From contig NZ_JACRYL010000026.1 in NCBI RefSeq assembly GCF_014306625.1, positions 7,570-57,937 of the forward strand: 50,368 nucleotides of DNA, read 5' to 3'. The first letter of the stretch is position 1, and each line of letters opens with the position of its first letter. This document shows, one piece after another, positions 1 through 8,516 of this stretch. A program made the position numbers and the translations under genes. The stretch is from Pedobacter fastidiosus. GTDB lineage: Bacteria; Bacteroidota; Bacteroidia; Sphingobacteriales; Sphingobacteriaceae. The notes beneath the pieces are model-generated. The model saw only the letters and a list, made by a program, of their open reading frames with translations, had not been told where the DNA came from and ran no database searches.

Positions 1-190
1 GCTTTTATTTACTGAGAATCGTTTTAAGATTCCCTATCGAGGTGAGGGAATGACGGGGATGCCCAACTTGGTCGTGAATTACACAAACCCCAATTGAATT
101 TAATATTTTGCATTACTACACACTCACCGTCTTTTCGACCGAAGTGGAGAAATCTTTGAACATTAATTAAGTAGAAAAGACGGCCAACTT
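1..190. other. intergenic region, no gene seen
   Basis: No convincing reading frame is visible. The stretch around 130-155 (cgtcttttcgaccgaagtgg) resembles short dispersed intergenic repeats common in Sphingobacteriaceae; that resemblance is recalled, not computed. The upstream gene lies outside the window. Confidence 0.4.
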
Positions 191-799
191 TTAACGCTCA
201 AAATCCAATTCATCGACTACTTTTTTAACACGTTTTAAATACTTTCCGTAATAATACCAAGCCCATAACTCGGTAATTGCGCCAATAATCAATATGGTAA
301 CAAAGCAATTTAAAAGAATGTAAACAGGAGAAAGTTTGCTTACGAGCCTAGCAAAAATCGATGCCTTTTCGATAAACAGATATACTGACATAAATGCCAA
401 ACCAATAAATGCAATAATGTAGGTAAGCGCTTTGTAAAGTTCTATATTCAATTTCATTTCGTAATAAAACCAAAGAATACTTTTTCTAGTATCAAGACTC
501 ATGTCGTAAGAATGTTTATAGAATTGGTAAAATTTGAAGAAGTAATACGCTGTAAAACCACAGGTTATGGCATAGAAAGCTAAGTACATTAGTTTCATAT
601 TTGGCGAGAAACCCAATATGTAGGGTAATAAAGCCATAATAATTAGCGCTACTACCTGATAATTAAACTCATGTTTCATTTTTCTTCTAATGATATCAAT
701 TGGAGTACGAGCCTCTTTTATTTTGAGCATATCTGCAGAAATATTTGTTTCTTCTGCATCATTTGCGTTCCATTCATTTTTTAAATTGTCAAAATTCAT
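191..799 (-). CDS. four-TM membrane protein coupled to an ECF sigma factor (possible anti-sigma)
   Basis: A 202-residue protein with a soluble N-terminus (about residues 1-45) and four hydrophobic segments at roughly 48-65, 69-90, 122-145 and 157-180, followed by a basic C-terminal tail. I recognise no catalytic motif. Its ATG lies inside the 3' end of the upstream sigma-factor gene (11-nt overlap), so the two are translationally coupled. In Bacteroidota the gene after an ECF sigma factor often encodes a membrane protein that holds the sigma factor inactive, and that role is inferred here from position only. It lacks the FecR architecture, so it is not a classical TonB-coupled anti-sigma. A simple co-transcribed membrane protein remains possible. 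Confidence 0.75.
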   Translation of the reverse strand: MNFDNLKNEWNANDAEETNISADMLKIKEARTPIDIIRRKMKHEFNYQVVALIIMALLPYILGFSPNMKLMYLAFYAITCGFTAYYFFKFYQFYKHSYDMSLDTRKSILWFYYEMKLNIELYKALTYIIAFIGLAFMSVYLFIEKASIFARLVSKLSPVYILLNCFVTILIIGAITELWAWYYYGKYLKRVKKVVDELDFER

Positions 800-1292
800 A
801 ACCGTTTTTCTTTATAATGAATTGTAATTTTTCTTTGGTTCTATTGAGTTTTACTCGAGCATTTACTTCACTAATTCCTAAGTTTTCAGCAATTTCTCTA
901 TGCGATTGATTTTCAAGAAATAAAAATATCAACGCCTTTTCTACAGCATTTAATTCCTGAACCGCCTTATATAGATAGGCTAATTTTTCTTCTTTTTCTG
1001 CGCTATCACTCTCGTCAATTACATCGATATTTTCATCCAAAGGCGTTTTATCTACTTTTCTAATCTCTTTTTTAAAATAAACTAAAGCCGTATTTAAGGC
1101 CACACGATACATCCAGGTGGTAAACTTGCTGTGTCCTTTAAAATTTGGATAAGCTTTCCAAAGTTGCATCACGATTTCCTGAAATAGATCTCGCTGTTCT
1201 TCAACGCCATGCATATACATTTTTGAAATCTTATGTATGATCGCTTTGTGCTGATTGATTAAAGTGAGAAATATGGTTTCAATTTCTTTCAT
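789..1292 (-). CDS. ECF-type RNA polymerase sigma factor
   Basis: A 167-residue sigma-70 family protein of ECF size. Region 2 lies at about residues 20-85 (DLFQEIVMQLWKAYPNF, then FTTWMYRVALN, the usual -10 binding and core-binding helices). Region 4 lies at about 110-160 (LNAVEKALIFLFLENQSHRE, then IAENLGISEVNARVKLNRTK, the helix-turn-helix that reads the -35 element). It would direct RNA polymerase to a small stress or envelope regulon. Its stop codon overlaps the start of the membrane-protein gene downstream, which suggests paired regulation. The target regulon cannot be read from this window. Confidence 0.92.
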   Translation of the reverse strand: MKEIETIFLTLINQHKAIIHKISKMYMHGVEEQRDLFQEIVMQLWKAYPNFKGHSKFTTWMYRVALNTALVYFKKEIRKVDKTPLDENIDVIDESDSAEKEEKLAYLYKAVQELNAVEKALIFLFLENQSHREIAENLGISEVNARVKLNRTKEKLQFIIKKNGYEF

Positions 1293-1475
1293 TTAAGGCG
1301 TTTTGGTTAACTAAATGAATAGAATTAAATGGCAACTTAACTTAGAAATAAGCGTAGGATAATGAATATTTGTTTTAAAAAGAAGAGTTGCTCGAGTATT
1401 CATATTTAAATGTTAATACTCAATTGGTAACCGATTTATTAAAACGTTACAGCAGGAATGAAAAGTAAATTATAA

Positions 1476-1937
1476 TTACAAAAAGCTTAAAGCCTCTTTT
1501 GGTACAAACGGACTCACATCACCATGGTATCTTAAAATATCTCTAACAATGGTAGAGCTGATTGCAGAATATTCGGGTTTACTTAAAAGTAGAATCGTTT
1601 CTACTTCTGGCATCATCGTTTGATTAATTTGCGCTATAGCTCTTTCATATTCAAAATCAGAAGCTGAACGAATACCACGCACCATGTATGTTGCGTTTAT
1701 TTTGCGACAAAAATCTACCGTTAAGCCTTCATAGGTTTGAATTTCGATGTTTTTATATCCTGCAAATACAGTGTTCAGAATTTGTAAACGTTGTTCTGCA
1801 CTTAAGAAATTCTGTTTAGAGCTATTTAAACCAATGCCTACAACAATCTTATCGAAAAGAGGCGTTGCCCGTTGTAAAATATTAACGTGGGCAATGGTAA
1901 TTGGATCAAAAGAACCTGGAAATAGCGCTATTTTCAT
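1476..1937 (-). CDS. coaD: phosphopantetheine adenylyltransferase (CoaD)
   Basis: A 153-residue nucleotidyltransferase catalysing the penultimate step of coenzyme A synthesis: ATP plus 4'-phosphopantetheine gives dephospho-CoA and pyrophosphate. The nucleotide-binding signature GSFDPITIAH is at residues 8-17; most homologues have T-x-G-H where this has T-I-A-H. The substrate-binding RGIRSASDFEYE (about 88-99) and the C-terminal ISSTIVRD (about 126-133) are intact. Length matches the family. It follows rsmD and the DUF3822 gene on the same strand, a common Bacteroidota order, but a 174-bp gap holding a 26-bp inverted repeat separates it from rsmD, so it may have its own transcript. Confidence 0.97.
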   Translation of the reverse strand: MKIALFPGSFDPITIAHVNILQRATPLFDKIVVGIGLNSSKQNFLSAEQRLQILNTVFAGYKNIEIQTYEGLTVDFCRKINATYMVRGIRSASDFEYERAIAQINQTMMPEVETILLLSKPEYSAISSTIVRDILRYHGDVSPFVPKEALSFL

Positions 1938-1997
1938 ATTTCAAATATAAATTTTTAAGTGGAAAGGAGAAAGGCTAAAGTTCAGTGCTCCCCAGCT

Positions 1998-2079
1998 CGT
2001 CATTGCGAGGCACGAAGCAATCTTAATGCGTTTGCTATAAACCCATAGTAGTGAGATTGCTTCGTGCCTCGCAATGACG
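1998..2079. repeat. 26-bp perfect inverted repeat (dispersed-repeat type)
   Basis: Arms at 1998-2023 and 2054-2079 are perfect reverse complements separated by a 30-bp loop. Each arm contains CATTGCGAGGCACGAAGCAA. This motif is a widespread dispersed intergenic repeat in Bacteroidota genomes (recalled, not searched). As RNA it would fold into a strong stem-loop between rsmD and coaD and could end or process the rsmD transcript. Confidence 0.85.
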
Positions 2080-2111
2080 AACGTTTTAGAAAAACTTAAT
2101 ATTCCTTGTAG

Positions 2112-2648
2112 TTAACCAAACTCAAAAAAACTAAAGGAAGAATTTCCGTATTTCCGGGTTTCCGTATAGCCAAACTGATTGTTCATTTTCATGTGACTTT
2201 GGTGTTCAACAATTAATAAGCCATTGGGTTTAAGAAGTTTTTGCTCTAGAACCAAAATGGGAATTTGAGGAATATTTGGAAGGTTGTAAGGTGGATCGGC
2301 AAAAATTAGATCGTAAGAACCCGTCATCTGCTTTAATAGCTTAAATACATCTCCTTTATGTACTTCAACTTGATCGAAATTATGTTGCTTTGCAGTGTTC
2401 TTAACCCAATTTACACAACCATAATCTTGATCGATAGCTAAAATACTTTCCGCTTCGCGGGATGCAAACTCGAAAGTTAAGTTTCCGGTACCGCAGAATA
2501 AATCGAGCACCGTGCAGTTTTCGATATCGTATTTATTATTCAAAATGTTAAATAAAGCTTCCTTGGCCATATCAGTTGTGGGCCTAACCGGCAAATTAGC
2601 AGGTGGTTGCAAACGAATTCCTTTTAATTTCCCTCCAATTATTCGCAT
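2112..2648 (-). CDS. rsmD: 16S rRNA (guanine-N2)-methyltransferase RsmD
   Basis: A 178-residue class I SAM-dependent methyltransferase expected to methylate G966 of 16S rRNA. The N-terminus MRIIGGKLKGIRL and the RPTTDMAKEALFNIL segment are typical of RsmD. Motif I is VLDLFCGTGNLTFEFASR (about 47-64), and the catalytic DPPYNLP is at about residues 117-123. Its start overlaps the stop of the upstream DUF3822 gene by 10 nt, so translation is coupled. The C-terminus is slightly short and ends FSFFEFG. Confidence 0.96.
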   Translation of the reverse strand: MRIIGGKLKGIRLQPPANLPVRPTTDMAKEALFNILNNKYDIENCTVLDLFCGTGNLTFEFASREAESILAIDQDYGCVNWVKNTAKQHNFDQVEVHKGDVFKLLKQMTGSYDLIFADPPYNLPNIPQIPILVLEQKLLKPNGLLIVEHQSHMKMNNQFGYTETRKYGNSSFSFFEFG

Positions 2649-3445
2649 AAATCTAAAGCAAGCAATCCGCTGAAATAATGTTTAGGCATATCGGCCAGCA
2701 ATTCGCTGTTTTGTTTTTCGGTTGGAAAGAAAAAATAAAGCTGATTAAAATACTTTAGCAAGCAATTATAGTAATCGTCATCTTCGTTTATAATGCCTTG
2801 TAAATAAACTGGAATGGTTTCGTTAAGCGCTAATTGCTCAATAAGTAAAAGCAGGAAATAGTTAAATTCCTCAGCAGTTTCTGATTGATAGTGATTTTGG
2901 AAATGAACTTTTTTATCTTTTAAATATAGAACATTAAAAGATGAAGAAGTGAAATCAATTAACAGTGCATGATCTGCCAAATGACTTGATACCGCAAGCA
3001 AAGGTGCCGATTGAGGATAAACAATTGCCTTTTCTGTTAGTTGCTGTTCAACAAGATTATCCAATGAAAAGAGCGTATTGAAACCCAATTCTTCGTTATG
3101 TTTGGCGTAAATTTTTCCTTCTGAGCCCAAGTATTTTGAATAAACAGATAAATTTTCTGCATCAAACCATTCATCTGGTACAAAAATGAAATTGCTGGTA
3201 TGAACGGTAACTTTTACAGCGCTGTAATTGAGTGATAAATACGGATCCGTTTCAAATGCCGTTTTCAAATCCTTTTCAACAGCATCACTACCTTGTTTAT
3301 CAAAGATCAAATTAATCTCCTCAGAATCTTTGCTTACTACGGCATAAGAAAAACTATCATTCGTTATTTTTAATAATAAATGGCAGTTAACCGATGCTTC
3401 AGCTTTAAAATTCGGGTCGATTAATAAAAGGCTGTTTTTACTCAT
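2639..3445 (-). CDS. DUF3822 family protein
   Basis: A 268-residue protein matching the Bacteroidota DUF3822 family, which is conserved beside rsmD. The C-terminal part (AVSSHLADHALLIDFTSSSF onward) reads like an actin/hexokinase-like fold, with two domains related to PilM-like ATPases; that is my reading of the pattern, not a computed match. There is no signal peptide, so it should be cytoplasmic. It overlaps rsmD by 10 nt. No biochemical function is established to my knowledge. Confidence 0.85.
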   Translation of the reverse strand: MSKNSLLLIDPNFKAEASVNCHLLLKITNDSFSYAVVSKDSEEINLIFDKQGSDAVEKDLKTAFETDPYLSLNYSAVKVTVHTSNFIFVPDEWFDAENLSVYSKYLGSEGKIYAKHNEELGFNTLFSLDNLVEQQLTEKAIVYPQSAPLLAVSSHLADHALLIDFTSSSFNVLYLKDKKVHFQNHYQSETAEEFNYFLLLLIEQLALNETIPVYLQGIINEDDDYYNCLLKYFNQLYFFFPTEKQNSELLADMPKHYFSGLLALDLCE

Positions 3446-3505
3446 TGAAACAAAAATAGAGTTTTTTAGTAATTAACGGCAAAGAAATTAGTAGAGCTGA
3501 ATTAT

Positions 3506-3731
3506 TTACCACGAAGAAGGCTTAGATCAGTTTAGAAATGAGTTATAACACGCTATCAAATCCGAAAGAAGTTCCAGTTGAACAATAATTAAAATGCTAT
3601 TCTTTCTTAGGTATATAAGATGGTGAGAAAAAAGCGCATAATATTTTACCACCTAAGAAACCTTAGATCATCTTAGAAATTAAGTATAACACTCTATTAA
3701 ATACGAAAGAAGTTCCAATTGAACAATAATT
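3506..3731. repeat. two imperfect ~86-bp direct repeats in a 414-bp intergenic gap
   Basis: Copies at 3506-3590 and 3646-3731 are about three-quarters identical; both begin TTACCAC and end with GAACAATAATT, sharing CGAAAGAAGTTCCA inside. They are spaced 140 bp apart in the gene-free stretch 3446-3859. The stretch just after them (3738-3770, tttgtgtcttggtggttaag) resembles a further dispersed motif seen again near 6750-6830. No coding frame is evident in the gap. Confidence 0.75.
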
Positions 3732-3859
3732 TTAATACTCTACTTTGTGTTTTTTGTGTCTTGGTGGTTAAGATTCTTCCCGTAAACCCAAAAAATCTTT
3801 TTACCAAAATCAAACCTTTCATTTATCTGAAATTGAAATATTCGCCTTAAATTCGAAAC

Positions 3860-4999
3860 ATGATCTATAAACCTACTTATAAGGCTGCAAACACAATTGC
3901 AGGTACAATAGAGCAACATTTTGTAAGATTGCACGCAAATGCAGTTGCACAAGGTGAGGTAGATTTGGCGACTCAACCAGATAAAAAAATAATCGAGGCT
4001 TTAATTGATGTTGCCTTTTGGAGCAGTCTCCGAAAAGAGGAAGGTCATTCGCCAAGAATTTCTATTGCGTTTCTGCCACCATCACAAACTTCGAAGCCAT
4101 TAAAATTTGCTAAAAAATTAGCTTTAAATGCCAATACGCTTACTAAAATTGCACCAGGAATAGAACGTTCTGGTATTCACTTAGGCGTTTGGGAAGAAGA
4201 TGGCGAACTTTATATTTGGGGCACAACTTTAAATATCCCTAATTTTTGCTTCGTTGTAGATGTTTCCGAACCGGGACTTATCGTAATTAAACATCGACGT
4301 ATTTATGGCATTGGAAAATATACAAATGTTGCCGTTTTAAAGGGCGAGCAAATTAGAATTGTAGATGATACAAGTTGTAAAAACCGCGACTGCCCGCCAA
4401 TTTTGAAAGCACTTTTAGATTTAACTGTTCTGGCAAGTTGGAATGATCCAATTAATATATTGATTCAATTTTCGGTTTCCATGCGTGGCCATGGTCGGGG
4501 AGGGGCATTGCTTATCGTTCCAAAAAATGATCAGAATTGGGAAGAGTCAATCATTCATCCAATAACTTATTTAGTTGAACCACCTTTTTGCGGATTATCT
4601 AACTTGGCTAAACAGAGTGGAAATCAGAGTGAAATTTTTTCTCAAGGTGCGCTTCGTAGAGAGGTTGAACATTTGGCAGGATTAACCGCTGTAGATGGAG
4701 CCACCATTATAAATGATCAATTCGATTTAATTGCTTTCGGCGCCAAAATTGGACGTGCGAAAGGCAAGCCAACTGTAGAGCAAATCGCCTTTTCTGAACC
4801 TATTGTAGATGGCGAGGATAAGATTTTATTCCCTGGTCAGTTGGGTGGAACAAGGCATTTTTCTGTTGCACAGTTTGTAAATGATCAACATCAAGCAATC
4901 GGTCTTGTTGCTTCGCAAGATGGGCATTTTACTATTTTTAGCTGGAGTAAACAGCAAAATATGGTTATGGCGCATCGGATTGAGACTTTGCTTTTGTAA
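3860..4999 (+). CDS. DACNV sensor-domain protein with a diadenylate cyclase-like C-terminal domain
   Basis: A 379-residue soluble protein. The C-terminal ~110 residues carry the two hallmark motifs of DisA/CdaA-type diadenylate cyclase domains: VDGATII with DGA at 279-281, and GGTRHFSVAQF with RH at 332-333. Classical enzymes have R-H-R; here the third position is Phe. The N-terminal ~270 residues match the putative sensor region known as DACNV that is linked to such cyclases. The predicted reaction is condensation of nucleoside triphosphates to a cyclic dinucleotide such as c-di-AMP, possibly in stress signalling. There is no membrane segment, unlike CdaA. ATG 3860 begins MIYKPTYKAANTIAG. 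It stands alone, with the RecD-like helicase gene 311 bp downstream. Confidence 0.8.
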   Translation: MIYKPTYKAANTIAGTIEQHFVRLHANAVAQGEVDLATQPDKKIIEALIDVAFWSSLRKEEGHSPRISIAFLPPSQTSKPLKFAKKLALNANTLTKIAPGIERSGIHLGVWEEDGELYIWGTTLNIPNFCFVVDVSEPGLIVIKHRRIYGIGKYTNVAVLKGEQIRIVDDTSCKNRDCPPILKALLDLTVLASWNDPINILIQFSVSMRGHGRGGALLIVPKNDQNWEESIIHPITYLVEPPFCGLSNLAKQSGNQSEIFSQGALRREVEHLAGLTAVDGATIINDQFDLIAFGAKIGRAKGKPTVEQIAFSEPIVDGEDKILFPGQLGGTRHFSVAQFVNDQHQAIGLVASQDGHFTIFSWSKQQNMVMAHRIETLLL

Positions 5000-5310
5000 T
5001 TAAACATTGTTTCTATTGTTTCATTGCTTTATTGTTTAAGCAGGAGCTGCCTTTAAAAAGAGCTTCTATCTTTGCCACTTAAACCGTATTGAAGCGATAT
5101 ACTTTTAAATTTGCAGTAACGTCTGAGGAACGAAGATCGCAAAGTAAATCTGCAACCGATGGAGCAGATACTTTGTTATTAAGCAATACAGAAGTTTTAA
5201 AAGATACAGCGGAAAGACGGGCTGCTGAAACCGATTAACACTGTATTTGCTTTCCAAATTATTTTTCAAATCGCGAACAATTAACCAATTAAAACAATTA
5301 GACAATATAA
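5000..5310. other. intergenic gap with a weak 49-codon frame
   Basis: Between the DAC gene and the helicase gene. A plus-strand frame from a TTG at 5089 to a TAA at 5236-5238 reads with a fairly coding-like composition (for example FAVTSEERRSQSKSATDGAD), but it has only a TTG start and no recognisable homologue. It may be a gene remnant or chance. No hairpin terminator was noticed. Confidence 0.25.
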
Positions 5311-6744
5311 ATGTACATCGATAAAACTCAACTTATTGCCCAAGCTTACCAGCATACCCCAACTAAAGAGCAATTGCTTTTTTGCGAGCGTATGTCGGTT
5401 TTTTTGCAAGAGCAAGATGAGCACCGATGTTTTGTTTTAAAAGGCTATGCTGGTACTGGAAAAACAACATCTGTAGCGGCGTTGGTAAAAGTTTTAGGGA
5501 GATTTGGTTTACGGAGCGAATTATTGGCGCCAACCGGTCGTGCGGCCAAAGTAATGAGCCAATATTCTTTTCGCAAAGCATTAACCATTCATAAAAAAAT
5601 CTACAGAAAACGTTCTTCTACTTCTCCCGAATTACAGTTTCAGATTGCACCAAATTTATCAGAAAACACGCTTTTTATTATTGATGAGGCATCGATGATT
5701 GCGGATGAATTTAATGAAACAGGATCATCTATTCTTCGTGATTTACTGGAGTTTGTTTACAATGGCAAAAACTGTTTTTTACTTTTTGTTGGAGATACGG
5801 CACAGCTTCCGCCGGTTGGAAGTTTGGATAGTCCGGCATTAAACGAGCAATATATTAAAGATAAATTTGCTTTAACCGTTACTTCGGTAGAACTTAAAGA
5901 AGTGGTTCGGCAGGAAAAGAAATCGGGGATTTTAGCCAACGCAACCATGTTGAGGAATCAGATCTCAAGGAATCCGGAACACCCAATGCCTAAATTCTTA
6001 ACTAAAAATTACACAGACATTTATAATATGGCTGGTGCACGTTTGGTAGAAGGGCTAGAATATGCTTACCGAAAATTCGGGATTGAAAATACTTTGGTGG
6101 TGTGCAGATCCAATAAATCGGCCAATGTTTACAACCAGCAAATTAGGGCACGATTGCTTTATAGGGAAGAAGAATTAACGGGCGGAGATCAGATTATGGT
6201 GGTTCGGAATAATTATTTTTGGCTTCCAGAAAATGATGAAACCGCATTTATTGCCAATGGCGATATGGCGAAAGTTATCCGCGTTCGTGGTGAAGAGGAG
6301 CGTTATGGTTTCCGCTTTGCTGATGCTACTTTAGAGTTTATGGATTTCCCATCTGCTGGCCAAATTAGTTGTAAGGTGCTTTTGGATACCCTTAATTTGG
6401 AAACGGCAAACCTCCCTTACGAGCAAAATAAAAAGCTTTTTGATGGCTTAGATGAGGATTATAGTCACATTGCAAACAAGCGACAAAGAATGTTGGCCAT
6501 TAAACAAGATCCGTTTTATAATGCCTTACAAATTAAATTTGCCTACGCTGTAACTTGTCATAAAGCGCAGGGTGGACAATGGGATGCTGTTTTTGCCGAT
6601 CAGGGATACCTAACAGAAGAAATGATTGATCTGGATTTTCTGCGCTGGTTGTACACTGCAATTACGCGGGCAAAAAAAGAGCTGTATTTGGTTAATTTTG
6701 CACCACAACTTTTTTCAAAGACCGCATTGGAAGATTATTTTTAA
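5311..6744 (+). CDS. RecD-like ATP-dependent DNA helicase (AAA/UvrD_C_2)
   Basis: A 477-residue superfamily 1B helicase-like protein. Walker A is GYAGTGKTTS at residues 45-54; LLAPTGRAAKVMS follows as motif Ia; motif II is LFIIDEASMI; motif III is LFVGDTAQLPPVG. Near the C-terminus, AYAVTCHKAQGGQWDAVF and LYTAITRAKKELYLV are motifs V and VI of RecD and Dda-type 5'-3' helicases. It has no long N-terminal RecD2 helix-hairpin region, so it is a short form of the family. Cytoplasmic role in DNA repair or replication-fork processing is inferred. It is common in Bacteroidota genomes. Confidence 0.93.
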   Translation: MYIDKTQLIAQAYQHTPTKEQLLFCERMSVFLQEQDEHRCFVLKGYAGTGKTTSVAALVKVLGRFGLRSELLAPTGRAAKVMSQYSFRKALTIHKKIYRKRSSTSPELQFQIAPNLSENTLFIIDEASMIADEFNETGSSILRDLLEFVYNGKNCFLLFVGDTAQLPPVGSLDSPALNEQYIKDKFALTVTSVELKEVVRQEKKSGILANATMLRNQISRNPEHPMPKFLTKNYTDIYNMAGARLVEGLEYAYRKFGIENTLVVCRSNKSANVYNQQIRARLLYREEELTGGDQIMVVRNNYFWLPENDETAFIANGDMAKVIRVRGEEERYGFRFADATLEFMDFPSAGQISCKVLLDTLNLETANLPYEQNKKLFDGLDEDYSHIANKRQRMLAIKQDPFYNALQIKFAYAVTCHKAQGGQWDAVFADQGYLTEEMIDLDFLRWLYTAITRAKKELYLVNFAPQLFSKTALEDYF

Positions 6745-6745
6745 A

Positions 6746-6832
6746 TATTTAACACAAAGTCACCAAGTGCACAAAGTATTTAATCGCATAGTTTCTTTGT
6801 GTTCATTATGCCTTAGTGGTTTAAATACACGC
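6746..6832. repeat. imperfect inverted repeat of dispersed type
   Basis: The segment contains aacacaaagtcaccaag followed, about 40 bp later, by its loose complement ctttgtgttcattatgcc with cttagtggtttaaa. A similar sequence lies near 3738-3770. It looks like a dispersed intergenic palindrome between the helicase and the next gene, and may act as an attenuating stem-loop. Confidence 0.4.
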
Positions 6833-6847
6833 TAACCAAATTATACT

Positions 6848-7531
6848 ATGAAATTCGCCTTCAGTTTGAAGAATAAGCTTAAAATAGCTTTTTTACTTTT
6901 CTGCATTATGTGTTGCAGTTTGTTAATCCGTTTCTTGGAAGATAAAAGTGTCGAAAAAATCAATGAATCGTTCATTTCGATGTATAACGATAGATTAGTT
7001 CCAGCTACTGATCTATATTTTATTGCCGAAAATCTTTATCATAAAAATTCGATTATTCAAAATTCTTTGGGGTTTTATGGAAGCTCGATTCATCCATCAG
7101 TAGGTAATATTCAGTTGGCAAAACACAATAGAAAAATTGATTCGGTTATCAGTAAATACGAACTTACAGTATTGGTTAAGCAGGAAAAGCAGTATTTAAA
7201 TGATTTGAAAACTTCATTAGCTCATCAGCAGTTTCAAGAAAGTAAAATTTTAAATTTAGTTATTCATGATGTTTTGGAAGGCAGGAGATTATATGAAACA
7301 TCTGGCAAAAATACTTCGACTAGAGCCTTAAAAACTTTGTCTGCATTAATTAAAATGCAATCGAAAGTAGGCGATGAGTTGATAAAAGATTCCGAAATCT
7401 TTGTCTCAGGAACGAAAATTTATTCTACGCTTCAAGTTATTTTGGCTATTGCAATCGGGATTTTGATTGTTGGAATTGTTTCAGCTTCTAATGCAGTAAA
7501 AATCCAAAACGAGAAGTTCAATTTGAATTAA
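6848..7531 (+). CDS. membrane protein with MCP-like four-helix-bundle sensor domain
   Basis: A 227-residue protein with a transmembrane segment at about residues 12-28, a long helical extracytoplasmic region (about 30-190), and a second transmembrane segment at about 195-217, then a short tail. The arrangement and the stretch INESFISMYNDRLVPATDLY fit the 4HB_MCP ligand-binding domain found in chemoreceptors and sensor kinases, but no HAMP or signalling domain follows. It is therefore a stand-alone sensor or an adaptor to an unlinked kinase. The stop is intact, so this is not a truncated receptor at the DNA level. Confidence 0.75.
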   Translation: MKFAFSLKNKLKIAFLLFCIMCCSLLIRFLEDKSVEKINESFISMYNDRLVPATDLYFIAENLYHKNSIIQNSLGFYGSSIHPSVGNIQLAKHNRKIDSVISKYELTVLVKQEKQYLNDLKTSLAHQQFQESKILNLVIHDVLEGRRLYETSGKNTSTRALKTLSALIKMQSKVGDELIKDSEIFVSGTKIYSTLQVILAIAIGILIVGIVSASNAVKIQNEKFNLN

Positions 7532-7574
7532 GGATGGTGCTTTTATTGTTCGTAGATGAACAGGTTAAAAAAAT

Positions 7575-7634
7575 AACCATATAATACATATAAGAATACA
7601 TCATCTAAAATGTACTTATTTGTATTATATGGTT
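7575..7634. terminator. bidirectional stem-loop between convergent genes
   Basis: A perfect 14-bp inverted repeat (AACCATATAATACA at 7575-7588, complement at 7621-7634) that extends imperfectly inward for about 12 more bases. It lies between the stop of the plus-strand sensor gene and the stop of the minus-strand S1 protein gene, so it could end both transcripts. Confidence 0.7.
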
Positions 7635-7670
7635 CAAAGTCTTAAATATTAATCTGCCAGAAAAAAACTA

Positions 7671-8516
7671 TTATTCTGCGTCATCATCAATCAGAAGTTT
7701 AATTTCTGTATCTGATATCGTAATTAATCTTTCTTTATAAAGTGAGCCAATGGTTTTTTTAAAGGCACTTTTGCTGATCTGGAAACGATGATAAATTTCT
7801 TCTGGAGTACTTTTATCGCCTAATTCGATTACTCCGTCACTTTTTTTAAGTTCCTTCATAATCATTACTTTCGAATCTAAAATATGACCATAACCACTTG
7901 GTTGTAAGGTCAAATCGATTTTTCCTTCTACACGAATCTTTTTAATCCAGCCTTTGCGGATTTCTCCTGGCTGAATGTTATCAAAAACCTCGTTATTATA
8001 AAGTAATCCAATAAAAGTATTGTTAATTATTGCATTGTAACCCAAATCTGTTTCTTCGGTAATCAATAAGCTTACTTCATCGCCTTCTTCAAAATCGAAC
8101 CCCTCTTCTTCAACATAATCGTACAGTTTTGATGATGCCAATAAACGATCGTTCGTTTCATCTAAATAAAGGTAAACCACATATTTATAACCTTTTTGCA
8201 TCGGTCTTCTCTGCTCGCGAGTAGGTACATAAACATCTTTATCGATTCCCAAATCCATAAAAACACCTTCATCGCCGTCAGAAACAACTTTTAAGAAAGC
8301 AAAATCGCCAACCTCTGCATATGCTTTTTGGGTAGTACCAGTTAAACGGCCATCTTTTTGCACAAACACAAAAACTTTTATGTTATCGCCAATTTCTACA
8401 CCTGCAGGCACATATTGGTAAGGCAAAATAACCAGCTTATCGCCATCGGTTAAATTTAATCCAGCTTCTGTTTTACTTAAAATTCTTAATTCGTTGTATT
8501 TTCCTATTTCAATCAT
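7671..8516 (-). CDS. CvfB-family S1-like RNA-binding protein
   Basis: A 281-residue protein with tandem S1-like OB domains (about 1-65, 70-130 and 140-215) and a C-terminal winged-helix at about 225-275 (TPEEIYHRFQISKSAFKKTI, then GSLYKERLI). This is the architecture of CvfB/YitL, a nucleic-acid-binding regulator first studied in Staphylococcus. The second S1 unit contains GVFMDLGIDKDVYVP, a clear S1 strand pattern. Cytoplasmic. It is a lone gene, converging on the sensor protein at 6848-7531. Confidence 0.88.
   Translation of the reverse strand: MIEIGKYNELRILSKTEAGLNLTDGDKLVILPYQYVPAGVEIGDNIKVFVFVQKDGRLTGTTQKAYAEVGDFAFLKVVSDGDEGVFMDLGIDKDVYVPTREQRRPMQKGYKYVVYLYLDETNDRLLASSKLYDYVEEEGFDFEEGDEVSLLITEETDLGYNAIINNTFIGLLYNNEVFDNIQPGEIRKGWIKKIRVEGKIDLTLQPSGYGHILDSKVMIMKELKKSDGVIELGDKSTPEEIYHRFQISKSAFKKTIGSLYKERLITISDTEIKLLIDDDAE

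Noticed and set aside
3740..3976. Minus-strand frame opposite the start of the DAC gene
   Set aside because: Overlaps the DAC gene start and the dispersed repeat; Cys-rich composition is not protein-like.
5089..5238. 49-codon frame before the helicase gene
   Set aside because: TTG start only and no homologue recognised; listed as weak in the gap description.
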